Under the pieces are notes generated by a model. The model made no database searches. It saw nothing but the letters and a program-made list of their open reading frames with translations, and had not been told where the DNA came from. DNA of 64,000 nucleotides from Citrus sinensis (lineage: Eukaryota > Streptophyta > Magnoliopsida > Sapindales > Rutaceae). Location of the stretch: NCBI RefSeq assembly GCF_022201045.2, contig NC_068557.1, positions 25,459,501-25,523,500 of the forward strand. The letters are read 5' to 3'. A program made the position numbers and the translations under genes. Positions 34,232 to 47,504 of the stretch are shown in pieces. How positions within the stretch are numbered: the first letter of the stretch is position 1; every line of letters begins with the position of its first letter.

Positions 34232-35094
34232 TGCTCTGATGGTGAGTAGATTAACAGAGAATTTATTTGGTTAATTATAAGTTCTTTAAATCACTTTTGA
34301 GTAATTAAAATATTGTAAATTTGGGGATGCATTTTCTGCAATTTTATTGTCATTTTCAATCTGGGGTTTTGCCTTGGGGTAATTGAGCGAAGTTGGAGAT
34401 AGTTATTTTAGAGTTTTATGAACGTTGGAAGCCATGTTTTGACCCTATAAGAACAAATTGTGGCAGAGGAATTGTTGTTTAATCAAAGTTGTTCAGATAA
34501 TTGCAGGAAGGATCAGTTTCCCTCTCGTCAAAGATAATATAGTGTCCATGTGCACAGAACAATTCAATTTGTCAGCTAATCTCATGGAAGCAGCCTATTT
34601 TTTATAATTAGAGAATGTCTACTTAACTAAAACTGATCCTTCATTTTGTCTATTCTGCTTGGAACTATTGTTTACTTTTTAATTTACTAGTGTCGATGAT
34701 ACTGTCAGAGTTTCATTTATAAGATTGTTCAGATCCAACTTTTTGCGAAAAGTCTAATGGAGTAAGTCCAAAATTACACCTTGGGACAGGTCAATTAATT
34801 TCCTCTTCATATGCGACAGAGAGTGACCAAATTTATATTGGTTTTAAGTTGTAGCCTTGCTCAAAATCTGAGTTTGAGCAAAGCTGTATGTGGTTCTGAG
34901 TCTCTTGAGACTTGAAGTGAAAAATTCATATGCCGCAAGGCAAATGCATTCCTGATCAAACGACATCATTGTATAAATTTTACTAACAACAATAAACTGT
35001 CACCTTAGAAAGTTTGATCATGTTCTCTATGCAAAATTCTTACATAGAAAGAAATAAAGAATGGTTTCTTTTTCAGAAGCTGTATGTATGTATA
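34232..35094. other. Intergenic, 3' ends converge
   Basis: 3' flanks of the LRR kinase gene (plus) and the glycosyltransferase gene (minus), which converge here. No further gene is seen. Confidence 0.7.
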
Positions 35095-37455
35095 TTAGCT
35101 GATGTGCAACACTGTTGGTGCATACCTCAACAGCCTATCCAAAGTATTGGGCAAGAACTTCCTCGCAAACAAGTGACAAATGTTGGTCCTTTTTCCATTG
35201 TACTCACATCTGCTTCCACTTCTCAACTTCTGCAAAAACTGAACAGTGATACTCGATCTTACGAATCTTGTTGGATGAGGCCCACCATGTGACCAATCAA
35301 CCCAAGTTAACGTCCTATTTGCATTCTTCGCACCAAATTTCATATTCACAAATGTTGGCAAGTAATGCTCATCTGCGTAGCATGAGCCTTTGCAGTACTT
35401 TTGGAACAAGGGGAAATAAGTTGTGTCTGATACAACTTCAGTGGCAAGGTTTCTGTCCATTTGGAACCATTGGGAGCCTTTCCTCCATTGAAAAATTTTG
35501 ATCTTTGGAGCCATTCTAAAGCTGTATCGGCCGCGGCCCACAGGACCCTCTAGATCATAGACCTCAACAAAGTTCTGGGTGGAGTTCATAAGGTGTGAAT
35601 AAATGACGGAGAAGTTGAAGAGAGGAATGCAGGATTCTGATAAGAGAACAAAACGTTCATTTGAGAAATCTAACAGTGCGTTGGCTAATAGCCGGCGCTC
35701 GGCTTCTATCATATTAACACCTCCCCATTTAACCTCCTGCATCATTTAGAAGAACATTAGAAAACACATTATGCAAGTATTAAACTATGCTAATTTGCAT
35801 CTAATAAGAATGAACATTTCTGTGTTGTGGCTTAGCCATTATTGTTACTAAGTGGTAAAGCTAACATCAACCGACGCCACAGGAGGTTGATTGAAAGATA
35901 ATGCTAAATCATAATGACCCACAATGAGAAAATCTTCTAATTAAGCTAGACCTCCCCCCGTTTCTTCATCATTTTTATGCGCCTTTCAGCTGAGAGTTAG
36001 GTCTGTGGAGTTTGTGAACAAAAAATGTGTGTAAAGCATCATATTGCACAATGGCAGTGTAGAAAGCTAAGGCTTTTCCTGCCAAAATTAGGAATCTTAT
36101 TGGCGCCACAATTAATAGGGTGCCTTGGTTTGGTGCATAAGCCACTCTTTTTGAAGTTTTAAATGCTGAATTTCGGTTGACGAAACATGGGTCTGTTTGA
36201 TCAACAGTGAGACCTGTGGCATCACCCCTGATCATTGATCAGGACACATGGGTTCCTCATATAACTGGAAAAGAAATTAATGACTTATGAATGTGAAGCA
36301 TATAAGATAAAAGATCGACTCAAATCTGATAGTGATACACGTGATGCGTATCCATCTTGGCTACACAACTTGCGTGATGTTGGGGATAGATTGTTATGAC
36401 ATTTGGTTATCACGTTAAAAAATAGTAGTTGAAGACTGAAAATTCAAAGTCATTAGAAAAAAACTCAAAATAATATTTTATTTACTTAGAAACATTCTAA
36501 CCCAAATTGGGCTTGACCTCTTAATATTTTAATCAGAACCTAACTGGCTTCAACTCAAACTTAACTATTTCCAGCAATTTGACGTAGTCTACACTCCATG
36601 GTAAGCATATAAAATTTCCACTAATGCAACACGTGTTGCTTGGTCTTGGCATATGGAATTACCAGAATACTTGAGAGACAAAATAGGCTTTTGATTTACT
36701 CTCTCTTAAGCATCAATTAAGCCCCCTAATATCCCTATAACATTATTTGATATTTAAAAGTTTTTGGCTCTGTAAAAGCTTGAAACACATCTTTTAATGA
36801 TACCAATAATTCATTTTGTCCATATTTGCAAGATTAATGCTACAGAAACATCAACTAAATATGAAACTTTAAAAAAAAAAAAAAAAAAAAAACTGACCCG
36901 GCTGGGAATTCTTCTCCCGTAGAACACAGAACCTTCGGGCTCTGCATCAGATTGGTTGAAGGACGGACTAGAGTGAACATAAATTGAATAAAAACCTTCA
37001 TGGCCTTTGAAGAATTTCTCCCACAATGGAGCCAACAGAACAGGACCCCTTGTCAGGAACAAGAAAGCAACTTTTGGAACTCTCTTGAATGGATACTCAG
37101 GAATTTTAGGAACCACTGAAGCTCTCCACAACAGCTCTGCATCTTCCATATCATGTGTTGTATTCGGTGGCTTCAGAAATTCAGCAAGTCCAACTCGACT
37201 GGAATTTGACAACTTTTGTGACGAAGCTGCCACTTTTATTGATGTTGAAGGAGGAGAAAGAGAGAACTGCGTGATGTGAAGATTAAAAGAAAAATCTTTC
37301 AAAGAGAAACTTAGAACGATCCCAAAAATTAGACCACAGCCAAAGAAGATAAAGAACGAAAGCAGATTGAAGATATGCAGCTGTGCGTTAAAGAGTTTGG
37401 TGAATGAAGTTGATAAGTTCTGGTTTTGGTTCTGGTTTTGGTTTTGGCTCTTCAT
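35095..37455 (-). CDS. Core-2/I-branching (DUF266, GT14-type) glycosyltransferase-like protein, 399 aa
   Basis: Exons 36898-37455 (186 codons) and 35095-35736 (213 codons plus stop) are both phase 0. An Asn/Gln-repeat N-terminus ([10 protein letters not shown]) precedes a single membrane anchor (about 29-52), giving a Golgi type II topology. The Branch domain follows: [41 protein letters not shown], then [60 protein letters not shown] and FARKF. Length and motifs fit plant BC10/DUF266 proteins, thought to glycosylate wall components; substrate unknown. The splice from exon 1 to exon 2 (IPSR to EVKWGG) matches the paralogue at 45616-47504. A 20-A tract lies in the intron next to the donor. Confidence 0.9.
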
Positions 37456-40400
37456 ATTTTTTTGAGAGAAAGTTTTGTGGCCTTTTTAGTGGGTTTAAAG
37501 TTTAAAGTTTTTGGAGTTTGTTAGATCAGTTTGGTGCAACGGAAAGAGGAAGTGTTGAACAGAAACTATACAAAAAGAAGAAGGGATGTTGTTTGATTCT
37601 CAAGAAAGCTTAAACTTTGAGTGAAAAGAGGATGATTCTTCAATATAAATTATAAACAGTTCTTTTCTTTGGTGCCAAGAGATGTCAATTGGACACTATT
37701 GGAATAGAAACAGAATATGAATCACAGTTGGTGATTCTTATACATGGAACTGAACATCATTGGTGAAGAAGATTCAAACCCAGAATTGATTAGCCAAGAA
37801 AGTCGGGAGGCTAAGAGAAAAGAGATGGGGAGAGAGACGTGATGCATGGGTTAGAATTATAATTGTCTTTGCAGTGATAACAACTTGAGAAGAGCTTTTA
37901 TGTCGTGTTCGGATTTTATAACGCTTTTTCCGGGGTTTAATTTCTCTTTGACTCCAACAATTTACTATGGTTTTTATTATCAGAGAGTTTCTTGTCAAAT
38001 TGAAATTTAACAATAATGGTCAGTTTCTTTAGGGAGGTGTTTTAAAACAGTTCTTCCAAGTTCATATGCAACTTAGTCGGTTTTAATTAATATAGATAAT
38101 CACAAATTTACTCCCAAAAAAAAATTGAAAACATATATATATTTATCATTTATTTTTTTATTCTCTTAAACATCTCAAGGAAATACACCTTTTATTCTTT
38201 TTTAATTAAACTGTTAATTTACATCTCAATTTCATCCATTGGATAAGATCTTTTTTTTAAGGAATGAGAAATTGGTTTGAGCTTCTTCATGCGCATTAGT
38301 GAAGAACGATTTTATTCTGAATATTCAAAATTAGAACTGATTTAATTTAGACTCAAATATTTAGACTACATTATAACAAAATAATTGATCTAAAATAATT
38401 GTTGATTGCAAATACCAACAAATATAATAGTAATATTAATATTGAAAAATATTTTTATTACACATGAGGGGTCTTTTAATACACATGGGGGAGTCTTATG
38501 CATCTAACAGAGTTGATTGAATGTAAAAAAAATTCATTTACCACACAATTGATAATGATATAACCAAAATAAATAAATAAATAAATAAAGGGTGGAAGCA
38601 TCGAATTATACGTGCAAAAGCAGCCAATTCGATTTATCATCATGTGGGCCGTGTGTAGGTGTTTCTAAAAGCCACCGTATTTTGAACATGCAAAGGTGTT
38701 TCATTTCATGTTGGACTTTGAACGTTGTTTAAAGAAAGTCAAGAAAAAGAAAAAGAATGGCCGCCAACGAATAGTGTAATAATAACAAATAATTCCTCCT
38801 TTTAATTCGAAATTAACAAGAAACAGGAAAAAAAAAACAAAGGGTAGTTTCCGTGTTTTGCTTACTCAGAGTTGTAAAATTTTGAACTGTCAATTTCAGA
38901 CTTGACTTTGATTTCTAGAAATTGGAACAACAACGAATAAGAGAAGGGAAGAGAAAAGAAAAACTCCACGAAACAAACGACAAGTAGCGCATGAAATTTC
39001 CATGGAGCCGACAAGATGGAGGTCGCGCGCATGAATACCAATCACGCCTGCGTTGCATGCGATGACGTCCCCCCTTGATTTTAGATTTAGTTCAAGTCAA
39101 AGAATTTGTGTGAACGCTGTTGGGGTCGTGGTCTACACGTGGCAGAATGGCAGTGGCTTCCAAAGTGGTTATACTTGTGGGTTTTTTTTTTCTTTATAAT
39201 TCTGAGTAAATTTGTATTAGTCGAAATTTTGAATAAAATTAAATTTCTTGATTTTAATGATAATTTCTTTTTTTGGGTCTGAAATTCTGATAATTTAATA
39301 TTAAAAATTATCTGATTCACACACTGCAACTCCTTAATTATCGCAAATCAGTATTGAAGAAATTACAATAGTCTAAAATAAATAATTCTACGCGTTGCAA
39401 TCTTGCATATTCCTCAACAGTCTCTCGCTCGCATCCATTAGGTTTAAACATTGAAGAATAACTACTCGTGTAAGATATAACATTTCAAGTCAATTTAGTC
39501 CCACGATTTTTAAGCTTTTAGGTGGCGTCTATTTGTTTTAAATCTGAATCTGAATTTATACATTTTGAATATCATATGTTTGTTTATATTTTTGTCACAT
39601 GTGAATAGCATATGTTAAAATAATATCATTACATAATTATGTCCTTATAAATGTTATTAGTAAGACAATAAAATATTCTAAATAAATATGAATGTATTGA
39701 AATTTTTTTTTTTTTTGTGTATTAAACCATCTGGTATCCGTAGACCACATTGGATCTATTGAAATATGTTTTATTACAACATATTTTTGAATTAAATTTC
39801 AACTAAACTACATAGAAATTGAAAAATATTTAGCACCTAGACATGAAACAAATAACTCCTTCACCTATAGATACCATTAAACAGATGCAAGTTAAAGTGT
39901 AACATGATTGATGGAAAATATTATACAAAGATACCTTCACCATTATGACAATTATATACATATATTAGTCTGCCTTCATTTTCATTAATTAGTAACTCCA
40001 TTATCATAATTTACATTTCACAAGCTACTCTAAAGTGAGACAAGGACACTCCAACACCCACAAGATCTCTGTTAACTTTCCAATTTTGTTATCCATTAAG
40101 GCATGCAAGTGACTATGACCTTTTATAAATCTAATACGCTACAGCAAGAATCAATAAATTGAACTTCTTTCTTTTTCTTTTTCTAGCTGCCCCCCCATAA
40201 ATATGAATATATTAATGATCCGAATAATCTCGGAGGATTTTTTTTCTGTAATTAGATTATTATTTTTAATTACAAAATAAGGATTTGATGTACATTATTC
40301 AATCTAATTACATTATAGCTAATTCTTAATTTTTTTGGAATTCCCAAAGTTACATTTGTGTAACTTAACACAATAAAAATAAGGTAAATACAAGACACTG

Positions 40401-40587
40401 GCCCTAAACTTACTTATTACTCATTTTATCTCATTTTTACTAATCATAAGTTATGCTAAATGTAGTTTAGAGATTGTCTAATTCTTAGTATTTCCAAAGT
40501 GTATTATAGATAAGCACTTCGATAGTTAATTTTTATTCTTTAACCATACATTCTTTGAAAGTACATAATTATGATTAATTAAACAAA

Positions 40588-40607
40588 GAGAGAGAGAGAG
40601 AGAGAGA
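40588..40607. repeat. (GA)n microsatellite
   Basis: About ten GA units in non-coding DNA. Confidence 0.9.
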
Positions 40608-41682
40608 AAGGAAAATCAATGGGGGAGAATATAGGAGTTATTTGTACAAATAAATGCAGTTACAAACCTTTTAAATTGGTATTCAAAGGGCTAATGCATC
40701 TAAATGAACTTAATTACAAAACTTCCACTTGGTGGTTAAGGAACTCTTATCAAATAAATGCAATTAAATACAAAATTAACTTCGTTTGAGGTGGAGGAAA
40801 GATTCCTCAATTATGCCATTTAAGTTAAAACAAATTTTTGGAAGAAATATGATGATGCAGAGATCATCTGATGGGATTCTGCGTTTTAAAATATACCACA
40901 CTGGACTTAGGTTTATTAATCCAATCAATTTGTTCTACAATTCCCTGAATAACTTTTTTTCGCAAAAAGCCTGTTAAGCACTTTCCATTTTTTACTTCAA
41001 AATCACACGGCAATATGTGGTGTACAGCTGAAGATCACTGAACCCATATTATTTTGGACCAAATTTCCCCATTCATACCCGTAAATTCTTTTTTTTTTTT
41101 TTTCTAGCTTAAAAATTAATTTAGTTCTTATTAATACCTTAATTTTTTTATTAATCCCTTTTAAAAGAGATTTGAACCGGGTGAATTAGAAAATTGTTTA
41201 CTGTGCTTTTGATAAATAACAAATTTATTCAAGAAATAAGAATTTTAGTTTTTCATATCTAATACAATACCATACGCCGATAGTTCTTGTATTGTATTCT
41301 AGAAAATAAATCAATTTTGAGTAACTATTTATGAAAATATCTCAAATGACATCATTCCCATTGTCCAAGTGGCTCGTCAGAAGAGTAAATTAATTTTGAC
41401 AATATTCTTACAAGGCAGTTTTCTTTGAATGAAAAAATTAAATTTGAAATCACTATAGTTACTAATTAACCATGTTGCTAAGGATAGAATTCGAACAAAG
41501 TTGGAGCTATTCCCAGTAACTTTAAGAGTGAGTGCAGGGCGAAAACTTGTACGCAAACACATTATAATAACATATACGATCTTATCCAATTTGATTGATT
41601 CATGCTAAACTCGAAGGATTTGTATGTTACTAAGTACAGGCATCAAGAAGATTTTGATTACATTCAGATGGTCATACTCTAA

Positions 41683-42356
41683 GGCTATGTTTGAGAGATA
41701 GGATTAAGTGTAGGATTGGACTAATTATTGGGATAAAATATTAATCATGTTTGGCATGCTCACTTGGATTGGACTAATGGAATAGATTCAAATTTTAATC
41801 TTAAATTCATGGGATTGTTAATCCTAATTTTCACGTGGGTTTAGTTGGGACTAGATAACGTCAAGAAAAATATTTGTCCATTTATAATATCCCCCATAAT
41901 TTATTACACCATTTTATTTATAACTTAAAAAAATTGTTTATTTATTGTTTTTAATTAAGTAATTTATTTTTATTCATGATTTACTTAGTTATTAATTAAT
42001 TTATTATTTGAATAATTTTATTTATTTTATTTAATGAAATGATATATCTCATTTGAAATAATGTATAATTTAAATAATTTATACTTCTTTATTTGTGTGT
42101 GTATATATTTCTTATTAGTTTTATTTTTAATTACTTATATTATTTCTTGTTAAATATCTATAAATAGTTGATATTTAAATTCAAATATTAATGTAAATAC
42201 TATTTAATTTCATGTAAATTTAATTTAGCATAATCCAATCCGATACCATATCAAATATAAGTCAGCACTATATATAATCCAACCTAATATAATTCATTCT
42301 AATTTAGTCCAATTCTAATAGTTAGTCTAATTCAATCTTGCGTACCAAACATAGCT
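41683..42356. mobile_element. Tourist-like MITE (674 bp)
   Basis: Ends GGCTATGTTTG and AGCTATGTTTGG (right end reversed) are flanked by TAA on both sides (41680-41682, 42357-42359). The interior is AT-rich, with tggactaat-type motifs near both ends and no coding capacity. Consistent with PIF/Harbinger-type MITEs. Confidence 0.75.
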
Positions 42357-43527
42357 TAAGTGAATATTAATGTACAAAAAGATATATGATTAACTGCTCC
42401 CTTTTTCGCGCTGGATCGGGGATCTTAACCTACTACTTACAAGTGTTTACTGATCATCTCTAGCTTTATTTAATACCATGTTTGGTTGTAGGATAAAATA
42501 TGAGTCGTTTTCATCCAACCCAAGTTCATGACATGTTTGGATCTTTTTCAAAGTAAATAAGGTCGAGGATATTTTGTATTATGCACGAAAGCAATGACCA
42601 TATTACTATTAGGGAAGATAAATGAAAAATAAATAATAGCCAATGATTCAATGAGTAGCACAGAATCTGCACCAATTATTCTTTAAATAGAGGACTGAAA
42701 ATTCAAGAAATTTTGCTTTTCTTAATAAGACAAAAATGTCTTATAATAAGACTTTAAATACAAAATCAAATAAGCTGAAACTATCGAAACATCTTAAATT
42801 AAGCCAAATTAAGATTTCAAACATAAAACAAACAACCCTTAAGTTATTGGATAATTAGCTCTCGTGGAATAACTTGAGATAATTTATCTATATCATTTAA
42901 TTTATTTTATAATTTTTTTTTTTTTGGAGTGATAACTTATCTAATTTAACTTATAATTATTCAGATACAAGATGGTAATAAATCTACTTCAATTTAGTCT
43001 AATCCAATCGGCATTAGCAAACACATGGACGGAAGTAAAACGTCTAGATGAATAAACCAGTATTTGACAATAACTAACATCGCAGGGTGGATGGATGATT
43101 TTTTACCAATATGAAATTATGAATATTCATAATTTAATTACCAATATTAAATTAATTACCCTTCAGTCACACATATGCAGGACTGGATTCACTCCAGAAA
43201 TGTCCTTTCAGATTTTGAATTTGCCTTTGTTTCTCCCACTTTTCTAATATGCTCTTTCCTAAATAAATTTCTGTAAAATGGTACTTTGAATCAGCCAAGT
43301 CTTTTGACCCCCAAAAAAAAAAAAAACAACAAATCTATTTATCTGCTGACTATTAAGAAATATAATCATCACAATTTGTGGTTGCGAGTACTTGACCTAT
43401 TTGAAGTCTGTTTGTGCTTCTGTTTAACCCATGGTTTACTCATCTAATGCCGTACCATGAATGTTGTATATAGTTTATGAATTCAAAATAAAATTGAAAA
43501 TAAAATAAAATTGAGACACAGTTTCAT

Positions 43528-43803
43528 TTGGCTCCGCTTTCAGAAGAGACGGCAGTATCAGTCAAACTCAATTCAAGGGTCGGATATGTTGCTAGCTGCA
43601 GGGAAGTCAGAGAACTTGTAATGCCAGATTTCCAAGTTCTGGAACTGGAAGTGGGTGATGATGATGGCACTTTGCTTTTGGAGGAAAAGGATACGTTAGA
43701 TGAAGAGAAAAAAGAGGAAAGCTTAAGAGAGGGCAATGTTGCATTGTTTTTTTCTGGAAGTGAAGAGGTTTGGTGGCATATATATAATAAAATGAAGCCT
43801 TGA
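43528..43803 (+). other. Unassigned 91-codon acidic open frame
   Basis: The frame reads MAPLSEETAVSVKLNSRVGY..., becomes very acidic (EVGDDDGTLLLEEKDTLDEEKKEE) and ends EEVWWHIYNKMKP, just before MATE homology begins. The opposite strand is also open for 99 codons and Ser-rich. No family is recognised. It could be a remnant exon of another gene or chance. Low confidence that it is translated. Confidence 0.25.
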
Positions 43804-45209
43804 ACCGCGTTTGAGCTTCTCACACTGCTGTCTGGGTTTCTTCCAAATCCAAAGCTTGAAACTTCGGCTCCGTCAGTATGGTATATGCTCTGTCCAGATC
43901 ATTTCAGATTCATAACAACTGCTAAAATAGAAATGAGAACCTGAATTAATATTCCAAATTCAACAGCTTTGTAATTGCCATATATTATCTTTGTTGAACG
44001 TACAGCTTAGCAACTGTCTACACTCTGAATACAATACCGGATGGACTTGGTGCTGCAGCAAGGTTCTTGCTAGCTTCAACCTACATTCAAATCCATGTAT
44101 ACTGCACTTATCTATTCATTGTTTATTTGATTTTTTTTTTCGTTTTTCATTTTCCTATTTTCCTGTAACCTTTATGTACCACTAGATTTTCGAACACATT
44201 AGGAGCAGGAAAGCTGAAAGCAGCTTCTGTGGCTGTTAAAGCTGTGATCTTTCTGGCAAACTCAGAGTCTATGATAGTAATTGCGACTTTGTTAAACAGT
44301 CGGCATGTATTTTTTTATGTTCTTAGCAACACAAAGGAAGTTGTGGACCACGTCAGAACCATGGCTACTCTGATGTGTTTATCAGTTGTATTGGACAGCT
44401 TGAAAACTGTGCTTTCTGGTTAATTGTTGTCCATCCCCACTTGTCTGTTTTCATCGTATTTTGAATTTATGGGCCAGCTTCATTATTAATCTGGTGTTTT
44501 TTTTCAAATGATCAGCTGGCAAGCATTAAGAGCTTACGTCGATCTTGGCACATACTATGTCTTTGGAATTCCAGTTGCTGCGGCCTTGGGTTTCTTGTTC
44601 AAGCTGAGAGGACCAGCCCCTTGGATTGGACTACAAGCTGGTGCTTTCTTGCAAACAATTTTGCTTTTTATCATAACAAATCGTACAAATTGGGAAAAAC
44701 AGGTCTACTCTTTTATCTCCATTAAAACGACTTGATGTTGCTGTCCTAAACCAACACTCTCATTTGCTTTGCAGCAATGGAACCTCTATTTGATTAGCCC
44801 CAAGTGCACACACAAGTCCTTCCCTTTGCAGGGGCCCTATTTTTTTTTCCTTGTTCTCTTTAATTTTCTTATAAAAATCTTACTGAGATGATTACATTAG
44901 AAGTATTGTTATATATCAGTCTTTATTTGCTAAGCCATGAAATTATTTTTCCTTGAGAGTAAGAGATGCTTTTGCTAAATCAGTCATAAAAATATCTTGG
45001 ATTGTGGAACTGATATTTTATTCTACATATCTGGTCTCATTATGCCAATTTAAGATGATATTTCTTACTATTTTTTTTTTTTAAAAAAAAGATGATATTT
45101 CTTACCATGCGGTATTTTGGTATTGCAAGCGAGTAAGGCAAGGGAAAGGATTCTTGAGGAAAGATTTTCACCTGAAAACCGTTTACCTATACTTACTGAA
45201 GAAATATGA
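43795..45209 (+). pseudogene. MATE (DTX/detoxification) transporter, 3' half, decayed
   Basis: Five exon-like blocks match the second half of a plant MATE efflux carrier. They are about 43800-43880 (FELLTLLSGFLPNPKLETSA), 44006-44062 (LATVYTLNTIPDGLGAAA) and 44186-44418 (FSNTLGAGKLKAASVAV to LDSLKTVLSG). The last two are 44516-44702 (WQALRAYVDLGTYY, GAFLQTILLFII, NWEKQ) and 45129-45209 (ASKARERILEERF, ends TEEI). Defects: all N-terminal membrane helices are absent. The CLEWW region before FELL is damaged. The VARGCG segment before WQ is missing and that join breaks frame. The last intron would need ...gcaa rather than ...gcag as acceptor. In the family this protein exports organic compounds across membranes with H+ or Na+; this copy should not work. 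Confidence 0.75.
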
Positions 45210-45615
45210 CGATTTGAAAAGGTAAAACGACGTCATGTTGGTGGTGATTTTTTCACCCGAGTGTCCAAATAGCATTTAGCTAGTCAAGGAATACCATATC
45301 TTAAATGACAATGCTACTTTGACAAAAAATAGTTAATAACACCCCTTGTTCCTTTCATCTAACCTCAAAGCTTCTGAAATCTCTATAAGTTTGGCCCAAA
45401 ACTCCACTGATTGTTTGACTAAGTTAATCGTTTCTCCGTTTATCAAGACCAGCAGAAATATTTTTTTCCCAAAATTATGTTAAATTCAAAATAAATTTTA
45501 ATAGTCTTATTAAAACTTGGTAAATTAATAGTAATAAACAGTCATCTTTAAATAAAAAATAAAAATAAAAGAAAGTTAAAATTAAAATTATTGTAACTAA
45601 AGAACAAAGATGTTG

Positions 45616-47504
45616 CTAGGGATCAAATCCAAGCAAAGCGGGAGCTATCCTTAGCAATGGTTCAAGAGTATTGGGATGAAACTTCCTAGCAAAAAGGAAG
45701 CACATTGTGGTCCTGAAACCATTATAACTACAGTTAAACCCATGCCGAATCCGGTTCAGAAATTTCTCCGAGACATCTTTTCTGACAAACGTGGCAGGAT
45801 GAGAACCACCTCTTGACCAATCAACCCAAGTAATGCTCCGATTTGAGTTCAATTCCGGGCAAATTTTCGACACTAGAGTTGCAAAATAATGCTCGTCCAT
45901 GTAACACGGAGGCCTGCAATGGTCCCTGAGGACAGGATAATATGTCACGTCGGATATTATCTCGACGGCAACCTTGCGGTGAACCTCGAACCATTGCGAG
46001 CCTTTCCGCCAATCGGATAATGACACGGAGGGGAGCATCCGCTTGTTGTACCGGCCACGACCCATTGGTCTAGGATCATCAATTGAGCCCTGGTTGCTGT
46101 GTCTGGAATTGATGAGGTAGTTGTAGACTGTTGTGAAGTTGAACAGAGGAATGCATGTTTCGGATAATAGAACAAATCTTTCATTGGAGAAATCAAGTAG
46201 AGCGTTTGCTAAAAGGCGCCTCTCAGCATCAATCATTGATGCTTTTCCCCATTCGGCTGGCTGTGAAAATTACAAATGAAAATGCATTAAAATATTATTC
46301 AATTACATATATCTTTTACGGAAACATGATTTAAGTGTCTGTTTGGTATGATTTATTTAATAGTCATAAGTACTTATTCAATCGCATAAGCTCTTATTAT
46401 AATTTTTATTGTTGTTTGATTATTTTTTTTTGTAGAGCTTTTAGAGCTTAAATAAGCTATTTTACATCTACTAGCAAAAGCTCAAATTTAAGATTTTTTG
46501 GAATAGAGGTTGAAAAACTTTTTTTAAATGTTAAAATATCTAAAATATCATCTATTTATTTGACAATCTTATTTTATTATTTTCATAACATAACTTAAAA
46601 AAACTTTTCTATTAAAGTAATTTCATAGATTTTTAATAAAAACTCCTATTGACGACCAAACAACTAAATTTTTTTAGATAAAAGTTCTATTTGTAAAATC
46701 TCTATTGCGAAAAGCTTTACTTAAATAAGCTCTATTTGAAAAGCTATACCAAACGAATAAATCCCTCTTAATCTGGGCTTATGCTACGGAAGATTCATGA
46801 GAACGCGCGGCATAAAAAGCTCAAATTATGAAAGCATCATCTACACATAAGTACATACTAGCTAATTTCACAATTTTGTAATGATCCCATGTCACAACTT
46901 CTAACACTTCTACCTTACTTGGAATCCTGCGATTGTAGAACACTGAAGAATTTAGTGATTCTTGAGTGAATCCCGGCTTTGATGAATGGAGATAGATTGA
47001 ATAAAGTCCTTCATATCCCTTGAAAAACTTTTCCCAAAGTGGAGCCAATGGCAATATTCCTCTAATTAAGAACATGAATGCCACCTTTGGTTTTCGATTA
47101 TATGGGTACTCTTCAATCTTTGGCACCATTGAGGCACGCCACATCAGTTCATCGTCGTTCATTGAATGCCATACCCCCTTATTAGGCGGAGATATCCAAT
47201 CTCTCAGGTTCCTGCAACCATTCTGAAATCTTGATAAAGGCAACGGAGACGAAGAGTTGAATAGAAAATATGAATATGGCGACAGAGGAGACAATTTGGG
47301 TAGTTGACTAGTGAAGTAAATTTCTTCTGAGACCAAGAATTTTCTAACGCGTTCTCTAACGAACATGCTCAAAAGGACAACAAAAGATGCCATTGACAGG
47401 AGAAGTATAATTGTTGTTGTCACATGAAAGCTTCCCTTTCCAACCTCTCTTTTGAATTGTATTGTGAGTTCTTTTGCAAACACAATTATCTTGCATTTCT
47501 TCAT
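45616..47504 (-). CDS. Core-2/I-branching (DUF266, GT14-type) glycosyltransferase-like protein, 411 aa
   Basis: Exons 46914-47504 (197 codons) and 45616-46260 (214 codons plus stop) join at phase 0 (RRIPSK to PAEWGKASM). A short basic N-terminus is followed by one membrane anchor (about 29-50, [20 protein letters not shown]). The Branch domain has [99 protein letters not shown] and FARKFHP. It is paralogous to 35095-37455 on the same strand, about 8 kb away, with the same intron position; the decayed MATE gene lies between. Probably a Golgi type II enzyme of wall or glycoprotein glycan assembly; substrate unknown. The intron holds a MITE-like sequence. Confidence 0.9.
46337..46770. mobile_element. 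MITE-like sequence in glycosyltransferase intron
   Basis: The left end contains ctgtttggtatgattt; the right end, reversed, contains tcgtttggtatagctt. The interior is AT-rich with 'agctta' and 'ataagct' motifs. A flanking TAA occurs on both sides but the inverted repeats are not symmetrical, so ends and family are uncertain. Confidence 0.4.

Larger units (their letters stand above)
37456..43527. other. Long intergenic region, AT-rich
   Basis: No gene is supported. A TATA-like run (37640-37660) lies about 190 bp upstream of the glycosyltransferase start. It also contains (AAAT)n at about 38565-38588, (GA)n at 40588-40607, and a MITE at 41683-42356. Further possible MITEs at 39525-39870 and 42478-43030 are too weak to call. 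Open frames here lack motifs. Confidence 0.6.

Noticed and set aside
39525-39870. Possible MITE with tatttgttt-like ends
   Set aside because: Only a short stretch is shared between ends; no duplication could be set.
42478-43030. Possible MITE with ccatgtttgg-like ends
   Set aside because: Inverted ends are weak and no matching target duplication was found.
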